53,549 nt of DNA from Chloromonas sp. AAM2. Lineage: Eukaryota > Chlorophyta > Chlorophyceae > Chlamydomonadales > Chlamydomonadaceae. The stretch lies in the NCBI GenBank assembly GCA_004335635.1, contig QAXH01005521.1, positions 72,257-125,805 on the forward strand, in the 5' to 3' direction. The notes beneath the pieces are model-generated. The model was not told where the DNA came from, did not search any database, and saw only the letters and a program-made list of their open reading frames with translations. Position numbers and translations under genes: made by a program. Below, in pieces: positions 1 through 12,632 of the stretch (positions are counted from its first letter, which is position 1; each line of letters opens with the position of its first letter).

Positions 1-200
1 TCACTGTGTGCGCATGTGCGCGTGAGTGCCTGAATGTGTGCATGATCACTGTGTGCGCATGTGCGCGTGAGTGCCTGAATGTGTGCATGATCACTGTGTG
101 CGCATGTGCGCGTGAGTGCCTGAATGTGTGCATGATCACTGTGTGTGCATGTGCGCATGAGTGCCTGAATGTGTGCATGATCACTGTGTGTGCATGTGCC
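1..200. repeat. 45-bp minisatellite, four full copies plus a partial one
   Basis: Four full 45-bp units start at 1, 46, 91 and 136, followed by a partial unit to about 200. The units are rich in alternating TG and GC dinucleotides and differ by only a few substitutions (GCGC versus GTGC). The array lies just upstream of the first recognisable MSH6 exon (acceptor at 238-239), so it sits in an intron of that gene. It may extend beyond the window. Because 45 is a multiple of three, all frames stay open through it; this is not evidence of coding. Confidence 0.9.
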
Positions 201-239
201 TACGTGTGTGCAACAGAAGATGGCTGTGTGCATGTGCAG

Positions 240-3200
240 TCGGTTGCCAAGGCCGCCCAGGGGCTGAGGGCTGCAGTGGAGGTCTCGGGACAGGACAGCC
301 CGGTGCAGAGCGCGCTGCTGCAGCAGCTCACGGATGCAGACAAGTGGGTGCAGGCAGGCGCACCAACAGGCATGGCTTGTGGCAAGTGGTTTAGGCAGGT
401 TTTGCTGAGTGCGTACACTGCATGGTTATCATTCACAAGGACATACGCATGATGCATGACGTCAGCACATGCCTTCACGTGGTTCAGTCCTCGGTGGCTC
501 AGCGGTGGAAAGCTCAGCAGGTTGGTTTTATTCCTATTTCAACCCAGGCCATGTTCTGTAGGCATGGGCATCATTCGTTTGGCAAATGCCAGGTCATTTG
601 GTCGGTTCCATCCCAGCTCCACTAACACCAGCCTTCTGTCGGTGTGGTTTCTATCAGGAGCAACGCTGCACTTGCAAGGATGTGGCACACTTGCATGGAT
701 GTGGCACACTTGCATGTGAAGGTGGTCTACGATGGCCTTTTCTGGTCTGTTATACCAAATGCAGCGTAGCTGAGTTTCAATGGGTGTGTCGAACTTGCTC
801 GCGCACAGGTGGTCAGCAGTTGAAGAGTCCCTGGCAGCTCTGCAGGGCGCGGCGGATTGGCGCCAGGCCGAGGCTACAGGCAGGGTGGTGCCCGCTGAGG
901 TGGGGCAGCAGTACAAATTCAAAGGGTAGCAGTACAACGATAGACATGTAGAAGTACACGTCATCAGTAGAAACCAAAAATGGGCCATTTTTGCGTAGCT
1001 AGGGTGCACTCGGTGCTGTGGCTGCCACGTCGGATGCCTAAATCCAAATACAGAGCGGCCTGTCTTGCTTGGTCCATCCTGTCACGCCTGTCAGGTCAGT
1101 ATGCCTGTCGTGCTTGGCCCATTCCGTCGCCTCAAGTCCATGCACATTTCATCATGTCAACTCCATGCACAAAAGCCGTTGCTGGCATGCAGGTGCACGT
1201 TACGAGCATGCAAAAAAACCATTAAAGAACACTCAACTGTTTTCTCACAGGGCGTTCACGAGGGCTATGACCAGGCCTTCTCCGCGGTGTCCGCGGCCGA
1301 GGGCGCCCTGGCCGCCTATCTCAAACAAATCAGGGGCGAGCTTTCTGGCGTCAGGGAGAGGGATGTGCAATACGTGTCATTGAACAAGGAGAGCCACGTC
1401 ATCGAGGTGCCAGAGGCAACCAAGGTAGGGGTAAGGGAGTGGGAAACAAGCAATTCAAAAATGGGAAACCATGTGACCAGTGGTCCCAGTAGGTTGGGTA
1501 GTTATGCGCTAGGAGGGAGTTTCATGCCTATTTAAATTGAATCTCTCTGGGACTGGGCAGGCCCACAGCTGAGCAGCTGAGAACCCCATCTCACCGTGCT
1601 GCCATGCCAGGACAACCAGGCGGAGTCAGGCCATGCATGCCATCAATCTGTTGTGCTTTGAAAATGGGTCCCATATCTGCTTGTCAGGCTAGCCTGACCA
1701 AAAAGCCAAAGGGCCGAGAAACCAAGTGGAATGCAATTCAGCTGGCAAGTTTCAGTCCTCGTGTTTCGTGCAGGTTCCCCGCAGCTTCACGCTGGTGGGT
1801 CAGCGCAAGGGATTCAAGCGCTACTCCAGCGAGGAGTTAGGCGGCCTGGTGGGGGCGCTGGCGGAGGCGGAGGCAAGCAAGGAAACCGCCCTGTCATGTA
1901 TACTGCAGGTGCGAGAGTATAAGTGTGTGAATGAGAAAGATGCAGACGGAGAGTAAGAGAGAGATTGACAGACAGACAGACAGATCTCGCTGCTTGGATG
2001 GATGCAGTTAACAAGGAATTGCAGGGAAGAGGCCTGCCCTCTGTCCGGTTCGATGCTGTTCCACAGCTCGCTTGCCCACGTTTGTTGGGCGTTGAGTTGG
2101 ACATCTCAACACCCCTCCAGTTCAGTGGCATCTCTGGGACGTCACTCAAATATGAAGGAACCTTACATCACGCCTCCACCCTCCCTCCAGTTCATTGTAC
2201 CTCCACAACAAAACATCTCCACTTCACTTAACTTGTGTTGCTTTGTGCTCCTATCAGGACCTGGTCGTTCGATTCTGTGACGCGCGCCACCTGTGGCGGT
2301 GGGCCGTGGATGCGGTGGCGGACCTGGACGCGCTCATGTCTCTGGCTAGTCACGCTATCAACGCAGGCGAGTGAAATATAATTAATGATCATGAAATGTT
2401 GAATATAGCTATGTATAGTAGGGGATGTCTCTGGCTAGCCACTCTGCGAACTTTCAAAAGGAGGAAAGGACCAAAACCACACGTTTAGAAGGATTGCAAC
2501 AAGAGAGTGCATGCTTGTCGTGATAGTCAAAGGATTTGCACACCTGTGATTGGGTGCGTGAAGTCCACGTCTTGTCCACGTGCAATCACGGGCTGTGAAT
2601 TCCCAATTGCTCAAGTCATGGGGCATTCAATTACAAGTACGTTCTGACGTTCATTGTTCAGTTGCAAAGTGCATTTCTTGGGACCCTTCTCTGTCGTGCC
2701 CTTGCAGAGGGCGTGATGTGCCGGCCCGAGATCCTCCCCACCTCCTCCTCTGAGGCGCCCAGGCTGGAGGCAAGAGGGCTCAGGCACCCAGCAGGTGGGA
2801 GCACAACTCAGGGCAGGGCGTTCATCGCTTATAGTGGTTTAGTGACTTGTTCGGGAATTTGACCGAACCATGCCGTTGAGGCCCAAAGGAGTGTGCCAAC
2901 CATGCACCTGATGACGAGTGTTGTTGACAAGTACCTTACACAATTTGACCAGCGCACCTCTCAACTGTTGTCAAGTATACCCGTGTGTGTGTGTGTGTGT
3001 GTGTGGTTGTAGGTCTTCCCGGTCGCAGTGGGGCGTTTGTCCCCAATGACATCGCGCTGGGGGGTGACGAGGCACCGGCATTCATCGTACTGTCGGGGCC
3101 AAACATGGGTGGGTGTGGGGCATGGACCGTGTGGCTTGAGACGGCATGAAAGCAGGATGAGTGGGTGAGCATGGCGTGGGCATTGACAGGCATGTTGGCA

Positions 3201-4824
3201 AGGCATGGAAACAGAACAAGCACAGCCAGGGCAACTGTGACAGCACGATTATGACAGTCGCCCGTTCGCAGTTTCATTGGCGTCTGTTCATCATGCAATG
3301 ACGTTTTCTTCACTTGCAGTTGTCATTGGTTTGTAGCACTCGAAACGTTACACACAGGTTGGGTTGTTGTCTCTGTCTGCACAGGCGGCAAGAGCACTCT
3401 GCTGCGTCAGGCATGTCTAGCCGCGGTGCTGGCCCAGGTGGGCGCGTGTGTGCCGGCCGAGTCGCTGCGCCTCACGCCCGTGGATGCGGTGTTCGTGCGC
3501 ATGGGGGCTAAGGTGCGGGATCAAACGCAAAGGCTGGCTGGCGGCCGACTCACTGACCCACACAAGACAGCCAGGCCTGTCGCTGTCCAGGGCCATGCCC
3601 CTGCCGTCCAGTCCCCTGCCATCAACTGCATTGGCTGTGCTGCTCTATGATGGCCTGTCTTCTGTCAGGCCTTGCAATGAACAGGACGGATGTGTGTGGG
3701 TCGGGCGTGCAGCTCTGCTGCCTGTCTTGCCTGCCAAGCCGATCCTTAGTCGGATCCGCCCCTCCTATTCCCCATCATGTTTTCTGACTAGACCTCGGAT
3801 CAGTCTGTTTCCTGTCTGCAGGACTCCATCATGACGGGGCAGAGCACCTTTTTTGTCGAGCTGGCTGAAACCGCAGCCATGCTTCACAAGGCAACCAACA
3901 GGTGTGGACATGGGCTCTCTTCGCCACATCTTGAAGTCCTGCCTGTGTTGGTTTGAGGAAACTTGTGTCATGGCTTGCTTGTGCCACACTGCGTGTTTGT
4001 TTCACTGGGTGACTTAGAAGGGAGGAGATATAGTAAGCTAACAAAAGAGCCTGTACTCTGTCCGCAGGTCGTTGGTAGCGCTGGATGAATTGGGCCGCGG
4101 CACAGCCACCCTGGATGGCGCTGCCATCGCCTCGGCCGTGCTTCAACACATGGCGGGCACCGTGCGCTGCCGCGGCCTGTTTGCGACCCACTACCACCAC
4201 CTCTCGGCACACCATGCCGCCGATCCAAGGGTGGCCATCATGCACATGGCCTGTGCCGTGGGAAATGCCGAACAAGAGGAGGACGATAGCGGCGCAGGAG
4301 GAGCGATGGAGGTAGACAGGGCAGCCGCTACAGACGACAACGTACAGGAAGTCACGTTTTTATACAAACTCACGCCAGGTGTGTTCGTGGAACAAGAGTG
4401 GCTGCAGTGATCTGCTCTTCGAGGATGCTTTCCGCTGTTTGGCACTGGCTGTTTGTTCACATGGGTCGCAAGAATGCATTACGACCTTCTGTACTTCACC
4501 CATGCCACAGGCGCGTGTCCAAAAAGCTACGGTACCAATGTGGCTCGGTTGGCGGGCCTTCCTGCGGCTGTGGTTGAGCGAGCGGGCCGCATGAGTGCTG
4601 CCACCGAGGGGCACGTGCAGCAAGCTATCACCGCCGTCGAAGCGGGCGAGCCCATGCAAGTCGATGGAGCGTCTACTGGGATGTCTGCGGCAGAGCGCGA
4701 CGCAGTGGCTGCCGTGGTGCGCACACTGCGGTCACGGAGCGGAACAGGCATCACCGAGGCGGCGCATCGCAGGTTGGCATCGGCACGTGATGCGGCACGA
4801 CAAGCGTTGGCTTCTCTGGCGTAG
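240..4824 (+). CDS. MSH6: DNA mismatch repair protein MSH6-like (3' part, 5' end outside window)
   Basis: C-terminal half of a MutS homologue, the MSH6 subunit of the MutS-alpha heterodimer (with MSH2) that recognises base mismatches in nuclear DNA. Ten exons join in frame: 240-347, 1251-1424, 1774-1908, 2258-2366, 2708-2794, 3013-3108, 3385-3512, 3822-3901, 4068-4378, 4511-4824. Visible are the lever/clamp region, the GPNMGGKST Walker A motif (split by the intron after 3108), STFFVEL, the Walker B/signature [18 protein letters not shown], and the MSH6-type GACPKSYG segment. [10 protein letters not shown] and HMACAV favour MSH6 over MSH2, MSH3 or MSH7. An acidic insert (EEDDSGAGG) follows HMACAV. 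The intron after 2366 begins GC, not GT; only that choice keeps the frame. The C-terminal tail after VVERAGR is Ala-rich and alga-specific. Upstream mismatch-binding exons lie left of the window. Confidence 0.9.
678..715. repeat. 19-bp tandem duplication in an MSH6 intron
   Basis: Two adjacent copies of GGATGTGGCACACTTGCAT start at 678 and 697, within the intron between the exons ending at 347 and starting at 1251. No coding function is visible. Confidence 0.8.
2983..3004. repeat. (GT)n microsatellite
   Basis: About eleven GT dinucleotides lie just before the acceptor of the MSH6 exon starting at 3013. Length variation here could affect recognition of that acceptor, which is an inference. 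Confidence 0.9.
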
Positions 4825-5153
4825 CTCTAGCTGTACTGAGTGGCTGTTCTGTTGCATCAAAAACAGACGAAGAGTTGGGCGGCGCGATGGAGCCGTGTCC
4901 AGATACGATGACACATTTCTGGCCTCTTGGTTTCACAAACATGAAAATCTTTATCATTTACAAATAGCTGTCCACTGCGTGCCTTAACATGATTGCAAGC
5001 AGTGACTGACACACACAGTCCTTTGCAATGCGCGAGTATGATGACACTTGATCCATCTTCTGTCCGACTTGTCGGACGATACAGATGTCGCATACACCCA
5101 CTCACCGTCTCACACGGCCTGGGCGTCAAGTACAGGATCAGGCCCATGCACAG

Positions 5154-5158
5154 TGTAA
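5154..5158 (+). terminator. Candidate TGTAA polyadenylation signal for MSH6
   Basis: TGTAA is the usual polyadenylation signal of chlorophyte algae. This is the first good copy after the MSH6 stop, about 330 nt downstream, a plausible 3' UTR length. A five-base motif occurs often by chance, so support is weak. Confidence 0.3.
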
Positions 5159-5576
5159 GCGCGTCTTCCAAGAAATCATTTTAAGGGATTACAACAACAA
5201 GTCAAACTGGACGACCCACTAGCGATCCAAGCCAGCCACGGGCAGTAGAAATGCCTCCAGGGTTTACGTGCCTTCTGTCACATCAAAGCACACGTTTTAC
5301 TAGTACTGCCTCATCTGCAGCCAGCCTGCAAGATGACCTGGGTCTCGGTCATCATTCAGGCTGGTTGCACACAGGCATGCAATCCGGGCAACAGTCCAAG
5401 GAGCTACACTGATAGCCGGAGAACTCTGTCAGATGCAGGTGACGCCGGGTTGCTTACCGGGCCCCGGGGTCGCTGCCTGCCCAACCCCCAGCCTCCTCAC
5501 CAGCCCTCCCGCACCACTGATGTAAGGGCTTTCCTAATGTGATCAATATACATATGTACCACTGCTTGAGGTGACA

Positions 5577-5672
5577 AAAAAAGAAGTTTGCCAGTCACCG
5601 CCCTGACCTACCCGAGAGGAAAGGCAGGAACAAAGGCAGAATTGGAATTGTCCCAGAACTGACAAACATCAT
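5577..5672. mobile_element. Short miniature inverted-repeat element (about 95 bp)
   Basis: An A-rich leader followed by GTTTGCCAGT lies at the left. At the right, ATTGTCCCAGAACTGACAAA is the reverse complement of the same family end (TTTGCCAGTTCTGGGACAAT) with one change. The two ends face each other about 90 bp apart, as in an internally deleted MITE. The left arm matches only for about 10 bp of core plus the A-rich leader. Confidence 0.5.
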
Positions 5673-5872
5673 CGGAAGTCTCGTCAAATTCACCACATGA
5701 CTGTGCTGGCTTTCCGTTCCAAGAGTGGAAGAGCACCTGAAACAATTTGCAGGCCTACACGTAGTACAGCCTGTTGCCATATGCCTGCTGTAGCGTTCGC
5801 TTATCAGCCTGCCCCGCTCAGTCTTCTTAGCACAGGGGACAAAATGTAACTCAACTTTGACGCTAACTGGGG

Positions 5873-5925
5873 AAAAAAGATGTTTGCCAGTTCTGGGACA
5901 ATGCCTGGGAGTACCACTGGAACCG
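5873..5925 (+). repeat. Dispersed element end, TTTGCCAGTTCTGGGACAAT family
   Basis: The A-rich leader AAAAAAGAT precedes a perfect copy of the 20-bp family core. About 25 further bases follow (GAGTACCACTGGAACCGGTG) that match the copy at 51605-51663. No opposing partner was found close by, so it is probably a solo or truncated end. Confidence 0.7.
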
Positions 5926-7128
5926 GTGGTGTATGTGAACTTTTTGTGTCAGGAAAACATGCGTGTATACGTATGCTCGTCAATTGCACACGGGGTGGGC
6001 AACGGGTGTTGTGGCACGGTACCACAGGGCCGATTCTGGGACAGAAGATATGTGATGTATGAGGTGTCCTGGGGAGTGTCGTCTTTTTTTAAACGTTGGG
6101 ATGGCGATGAGGGTGACACCCGCTCAGAGCACAAATGACGCTGACTTGACGCCACTTCTACGCACAACCGCTTGCCCAAATTGATTGATTTGTTACATCA
6201 GGGAAGCCGTCACATGACGCGGGACGGGATGTGTACCCCGCTGTACATGCGCACTGACGAAGAAGCTGGCAGTCATCAGATTGCTGTGTGGCAGTTCTCT
6301 GTAGTGTTCCCTTATCAGCGCCAAGCTGTTGGAGGCCATGCAATGCAGCTGGCAATCAGCAGCTGTGTGTCTTGCTTCGTCTGACACATCTGCTGTGCTC
6401 TCAGAGTGCCCATCTGCAGTGGCCTATGTGCCCAGTGTGTCGTGCACTCAGCACCAGGGCAAGGCAGATGCCAAACGAATGGACGAGACAGCACATCAGC
6501 CGGAGCTTGCCAAACGACGCAAGACAGCAGAAGCACAGCTTCCAGGGCCACACAGTACCGTGCAGCACCAGACAATGGCTGCCCTGGGGCCGTTTTGGCC
6601 TCCTGGCTACTTCGTGCACCTAAGGACAGCATGTGCAATGATCATGGATGCTAAAATGGATGCTCGCTGCGTGCATTCGACCCACTGCCAAGTGGATGGC
6701 CGTGAAATGGCTTGATGACAGGTGACATCAACCGTCAACCTCCAGAATGCCAAAAAGTTTCCAATTCTCCAAGTCAGGCTACATCCACCAAAAATATCAT
6801 TTTTTTGTACTATGACCTCCTATTCCTATGCTGCTTGGCTATCCAGCAAGTGCTTGGCATTCAGGTCCAGCAATTCGTGATCCACCCCTTTTTCATATTC
6901 GCATCCTTCCTCTCTTTTCAAATCTTATTCTTACAAGAGGAAGCTGACGGTTGTGCTAAGTGTGATTGGGCATACTGTGGTGTGTGGTTGTCTCCGGGCA
7001 AACAAGGCCAGCAGCAACCAGCAAGACCAGCCAACGCCCGAGCGGTGGACAGGCTGGTGAAGCAGCAGGCTGAATAGCACATCCTCTGGTCTTCTTTTGA
7101 CACGACAATGCGTCAAGAGCAAATGCGC

Positions 7129-7176
7129 GTCTGAGTGTGCCAGGGTCTGAGTGTGCCAGGGTCTGAGTGTGCCAGG
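7129..7176. repeat. 16-bp tandem repeat, three copies
   Basis: GTCTGAGTGTGCCAGG occurs three times in tandem, at 7129, 7145 and 7161. A degenerate continuation follows. Confidence 0.85.
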
Positions 7177-7914
7177 GTATGCTGAGTGTGTAGATGATGT
7201 CGTTGTATCACTGATGATGCGAGACATTGTGTTTTAAAATACTGATAATCTGCCACTAGTGTCACTGCTCTCGTACCAATTGGAACACTTGGTGGCGACT
7301 TACATCATTGTAACTATTTCCAGTCCCAATCGCGCAGCTTGTGACAGCAGTGGGGTCTCACTAATCGCATGTTCGTTCTGTTTCATGTCAACGATATGAC
7401 CTGGTCTGTAACTCGAGTTTATTTGGAATTGGCTTTGATGTTGCAACTGGGGATGTGCCAACTGGCCGTCCTGACAGTGTTCTGATCATACAGCGCAGAT
7501 TTTCCGATCCATGCTGTTGAAACTGCTATGGATCAGGGTCAGTGTCTGGCAACTAGAAGGGTTTTTCTTACGGCAACTAGACATGTTTACACGATACGGA
7601 GCAATGCAGGTTGCCATGATAGCTACCACAAGCAAGACATTATTGTGACTGGGGGCCTGCATCTGTATCTGTTCGGTGACATGGCACACGTATATGCAGC
7701 GTATCCCATTATCAATGCGCTCCTGTGGCACCTGACATCTGGGTCACGTGAAATCGAAAACCGATGAGGTTGTACCGTAACTGGTGCATGTATGCTTGCC
7801 CTCAACTGATCAACAGAGAGCAGCACGACGTCTGGTCCTACAAAACTCGCCATATGGGCATGGATATGAAAATCTGAGGAACGGACTAGGATCAACGACC
7901 ATCAGGCCTGTCGG

Positions 7915-7967
7915 TGTTCATAGCAGCCCTCCTAATGTTCATAGCAGCCCTCCTAATGTTCATAGCT
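7915..7967. repeat. 21-bp tandem repeat, two and a half copies
   Basis: A 21-bp unit beginning GTTCATAGCAGCCCTCC starts at 7915 and 7936, with a partial copy at 7957. It is intergenic, with no associated gene. Confidence 0.85.
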
Positions 7968-8164
7968 TTTGAATGCCCATTTAGCCCTATAGACCAACAT
8001 TCTGCATTGATCTACTACTCTGTACGCACCACACACGGCCTGGTCAGCCTTCAAATAACCAGACTGATTCAAATCTAACATGCCTGCCAGCACGCCAGTC
8101 CGCCTCTGTCTAATCAACAACCCTGTTGGGGCTGCTCCAGCTCCCAAGCTGGAAGGGTAGGTCT

Positions 8165-8166
<2 letters not shown>

Positions 8167-8194
<28 letters not shown>
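8167..8194. repeat. (TG)n microsatellite
   Basis: About fourteen TG dinucleotides lie downstream of the 3' end of the minus-strand Gln-rich gene. They create an artificial His-Thr repeat when translated on the minus strand. Confidence 0.9.
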
Positions 8195-8195
<1 letters not shown>

Positions 8196-8273
8196 GATGT
8201 AGTGGCTAAACCACATCTGATCGACTGGCCGTTGAGCTCTTGAGCTGGGTAGAAGTTGGTGTGGATGAGATGG

Positions 8274-11200
8274 CTACAGCAGTCCTAACTGCTGAAGGCC
8301 ATCCAGAACTCCGGCAGGCCCCCATTGATTGGTACGCACCATGCCGTTCTCCCCTTGACCGTTTCCTGCCTGCACGCCATGCTTACTGGCCGGTGCAAAC
8401 ACGATGCAGTGCGTGCACACGGTTCCCAATGCAGCCGCCACCCGGCTGTGAACAGTGCTGGCAGAAATAACTGGTGTGTGGGTGGGGTGTGGACGGATGT
8501 GAAAACGGCGCAGGACGTGGGCCAACGCATGAGCTTCGCCTGCTCCATGTGGCATGATATCTACTGTGCACCAACTAGGGCCCAGACCAGAACCGCTGGA
8601 CTGCTGCACCAACACCTGCCAGGGCAACATGGAACCGTCCAGCTGCGCCTGTACCATGTTTTGCGGCATGTTGGTTGAGCGTGTTGTAGGCATGTTGCCA
8701 GTGCTGGTGTGAGCGGAATGAGGCCTGGTTGTCTGCCGTGGTGTGGCTGCTGGGCTGCCATATGTTGGGAGAGTGGTGGAATTATGGAGCACTGGTTGAT
8801 GCATGGGCACTGCAAATGCCTTGTCTGCCGGTGTGTTGCGCCGCAGGGTAGCTGTGCTGTTCGGGTGGATATCATCAGGGACAGTATGCTGTGCCTGCTG
8901 TGGATGCGCCTGGTGCAAAGAAGGCAGCAGGGCGGAGCGCAGGCCAGAAATGAAGCCCTCTAATGCAGAGCGGCGCACCAGCACACGCACTCGATGGGAA
9001 TTCTGTTCAGCCCGGATATCCGCTCGAACCGCCACAGTGGGAGCATTGTGACCGCCCCTGCCGCCACCCTTCCCTGTCACTCCACTCTCCTGCCGCCCGT
9101 GCACCTCCCCATTCAACATACGCTGTGCAATTCCACCGCCCACACCGTTGCTTGAAGCATCGGGAGGCGCACCATTGCTCTGCCATGTTAGCCCGCGGCC
9201 CTGCTGTTCCATATCCTCCGCGTCAATGCTAGCAGCAAGGTCTAAATGACGGCTGGGTTCGCTGGCCGCTGCTCCTGCTGCTGAGTTGAGTGTCCTCGCA
9301 ACCCGTTGAACAGCCGCCACGGCCCGCCGCCTGTCCCAGCGCGTGTCCCCGTCGAGCCGCTCCCGCCATGCAGTGTCTTCCTGCCAGTTGCCCCCGGCCA
9401 AACAGTACATGATGCGTGTCCCGCCTGCTAGGATTAGTGTGTCTGGTAGCTGCATGACATGCTGCTTACAGCGCCACAGCTGCTCAAACCAGGACCATGA
9501 CCTGCAGATGTGTGTGACAGGGGGTGTTGTGTGGCGTCATGGCGAGCATGCTCACTGTCTACAGTATTTGAAACCACAAACCTGTGTGTGTCAGTGTAAG
9601 CCTGACTGGATGGAAAACGTGTCCCTGTCTGGCATGAACTAGCACGTGATCTCTCAACATAAACACTGGACGCGTAGCTGCCTGTGCGTGTGCCCTCCTA
9701 ACCCATTCAACCACAGGCTGACCATCACGTTTGCTGTGCACTATTGAGATCTGATTGAGCCATTCTATAGCATGAGGGAGCCCCACACACATGCACAAAC
9801 ACCTACCTTTGACTAGTGTAGACCAGCAGAGACGGATGTAGCTGCTGGCTGTGCCGCCACATGGCTGACAGCGCCCCACACAGCCGGTCATCTTCAGGGT
9901 TACTCTTCCGCCCTGTGATCAGCGACAGCTCAGCAACTAACATGCATGGCTGCCGGAGCAGCGCCTGCACTGTCCAGCTGCCGCTGCCTGTCACACGCTG
10001 AAGGCTTGATGGGGTTGCCTGACTGATGGACACAGCTGACTGGTGATTGTCCCTGATTGGTTGCAAAACCAATGGCTGCTGGTGGGCATGTCGCGAGCCC
10101 TGACTGCTGTTGCGGCTGCTTTTGGGTGTGCTGGCTGGAGCAGCTGTAGCTCGTCCAGCTACAGGGGCCAGGAGGTAGCTGCCGCCTGCCTGGATGGGCA
10201 AGATATCGCTGCTGGGAATCTCCCGCACACCTGTATGTGAAGCATGCCAGGAGTAAGCTAAGCATTGAAAGCGATTGAATGTATGTTGGCAGCATGCTAC
10301 AACTCAGACATGTGAGTGTGCCGCAGATGGCTGCAGTGTATGCCAGCTGACCATGCGACAAGTGCAGCAGCTGCCTAAGCGTGCACAGTTATAGTTGGTA
10401 TTCTGTGTTGGGCCGACCACGGATCATCATGCCAACTTAAGTGCCACCTTGGTGTAGCTACGGCCCTGTCCGTAGCACCTCTCCCTGGCATGCTGAGCAG
10501 CCCTCATCCCCACCTTGTGTGAAGCGCTGCCTCCTTGCCATGGGCATCACATGCGCAATGCGCACGAGCAGCGAGGGCGTGCTCTGGTCAGCGCCTGGCG
10601 CCTGGTGCTGACTAAGTGTCATATCTGGAAGCGGTGGCGATGGCGGATGAATCCTGGCGCTGCTGGCTTGCCATGCTCGTCGCTTGTTCTGTGGCTTGCT
10701 AGGCTGCGTCACCTGCTCTGCTGGAACGAAGGCTGGGCCAACAGTCGCGCCATTGAGCTGGCTCTGTGTCTTTGTGGCAACCTGACCGGTCCTGTCTCTT
10801 TGGGGTGATGGGCTATGAGTGGTACTGTAATGGGCTGAGACTGCCTGTGGGGCATGCGGTGGGATGGCGGCTAGCAGCAAGCGAGCGCCTTGTTGCGTAT
10901 GCACTGGCTGAAAGTCCGTGGTTGCCCATGTTTCCCCGTGGTCCCATGAGTGCTGCAGACAAGGCATGGGCTGGGCCTGTCCAGGAGCCGACTGTGATCT
11001 CGGAGGCTGCGTGTACACGCGGGTCCACGCGGGCGCATGAATAGTTGGCTTTGCGCGCACAAAGTTGCCTGCTAGCCTGTCATTAGGCTGTGTGCTGTGG
11101 TGGTTTGCTGCCTGCTGTTGATGACGTGGTGATGACTGCTGTTGTTGGTGCTGTTGTGGCTGCTGGCGCAGCTGCAGTGTAGTGAGTAGGTGCTGAAGCA

Positions 11201-12632
11201 CATCTACATTGCTTGTGCGGGAAACTGTCATGCGGGGCGGTTTCTGAGGCAAGCGGCCCTCCTGCCGCTTCCGCTTGAGCCGCTGTCGTACCACCACAAG
11301 CCGCAATGGCGATTGAAGCAACAAACGCGGCAATGCCAACGGCCCAAGCTGCTGCAATCTCCGCTTGCTGCTGCTGCTTCCAGCCGAGGTCACCTGGGGG
11401 CCAGGCAGCAACCCTGGCAGCCGAAGATTGCTATGGCTGCCTCCAGTGCCATTTACATGCATCCCCTGGTGGCTGGTGCCTGAGGATGCATGTGTGCTGG
11501 GCCGTGACTGTGACCAGTCACTGCTGTTGCTGCTGCTGTCAGTGGGTGTGTGGGCACTAGGAGCCTGCTCTGGTCGCCCAGGGTTGGCCTGCTGTGCTGC
11601 AGGCAACCACGCCCGCTGCAAGCTGACATCGTGCTGTTTTGCCAGTGCCTGTGGTGCAGACCAGGGTGCTTGTGAATGAAGCCCTGAAGGAGCGCTGCTG
11701 TCATGTGCAGGCATGGCCGGTGGCCCACAATGGTGTTGCTGTTCAATTATGCTGACTGAGCTTTTTGCAGACTGCTGATTGTCCTGCCTGGCTTGCTGTT
11801 GCTGCGATTGGAGGTGCGGCTGGTTGGTCCTGCTGTGTTGCACGCTGTGCTGCAGGCTGCCTTGTTGCTGGTTTGGCTGTACTTTCCAAGAGGATGGATG
11901 CATGCTGCGCTGGAGCTGTTGTTCAGGCGGCTGCCTGGTAGCTGTCTCCATGCTCTCAGCCTCCTGTTGCAGCGTGACATGTCTCCTGCGAGCTCGCTGG
12001 CTTGGCCTGCCGCACTGCATTAGCGCACCGTCAGTTTGAGCTTGCCATGTGCTGGCGTCGCCTGTGGCATGGGGCCCTGGGATGCCTGGCCCTTGGACTT
12101 GCAATTCAGCACTCGCTGCAACTGCAGAAGCTGCCATTTGGAAGGGAGCTTCCATGGGCTCCAGAATGAAGTGGTTTGGTGCACCATTGGGGTCCGGCTG
12201 CAGTGTCACATGAGGGGTGCTGGTGGGCAAGGCTGATGCTAGCTCTGCTTTGTCTGTGTGACCATTGAGCCAATGACTGGAATCTGCGACCCCTGCCCAG
12301 TGATCTGCTGCTGCAGCATCAGTGCTTGCTACTTCGTTGGCAGCTTGGCTGGCTGGCTGGGCAGATGGTGAGCCTGGCACGCCATGCCATGGATCATGGG
12401 TGTGGTGCAGGGCTACACGCAGGCTCGACTCAGGGTTGCTGGTGGTGGTAAGATCCAGCTGCTGGCTGGCTGGCTGTGCTGCATGGCTGGTCGTGGCAGT
12501 GACAGCTGCGCATGCGGGCGTGAGCAAAGCACGCTGCCTGCGCCTCGTGCGCTGAGGCGGGCTAGTCGCCTCCTCGTTTGCAGCCAGAACTCGGCAGGAT
12601 GCCGTGGCTGCCTGCGATGGTGACGACAGAGC
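8274..12632 (-). CDS. Hypothetical Gln/Ser/His-rich protein (5' end unresolved)
   Basis: Three minus-strand exons join in frame: 12632-10514, 10230-9807, 9501-8274 (stop 8276-8274). Together they give at least 1,250 residues. The first acceptor is at 12632, so at least one upstream exon is missing. The long first exon is low complexity, with runs of Gln (QQQQ), Ser, His and Pro and a basic KRKR motif that could be a nuclear localisation signal. The more ordered part spans the exon junctions: GSWTVQALLRQPC, LITGRKSNPEDDRL, SWSWFEQLWRCKQHV and RIMYCLAGGNW. A second ordered patch near the C-terminus includes GPSWCTVDIMPHGAGEA. I recognise no family. Composition would suit a nuclear regulatory or scaffold protein, which is inference only. 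It is transcribed divergently from the BIG gene at 13983. Confidence 0.6.

Larger units (their letters stand above)
4825..8273. other. Gene-poor interval between MSH6 and the minus-strand Gln-rich gene
   Basis: This 3.4-kb interval holds the presumed 3' UTR of MSH6, two groups of miniature-element ends (5577-5672 and 5873-5925), and short tandem repeats at 7129, 7915 and 8167. The longest open frames are 120-130 codons (for example 6329-6715 and 6712-7077 plus). They lack recognisable motifs, and I could not connect them to each other with splice sites. I see no gene here that I can support. Confidence 0.6.

Noticed and set aside
6..452. 148-codon plus-strand open frame with a repeated Cys/Ala/Arg motif
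   Set aside because: It is the translation of the 45-bp minisatellite, which stays open in all frames because 45 is divisible by three. The real MSH6 exon (240-347) only overlaps its end.
7953..8216. Minus-strand His-Thr repeat protein
   Set aside because: Translation of the (TG)n microsatellite.
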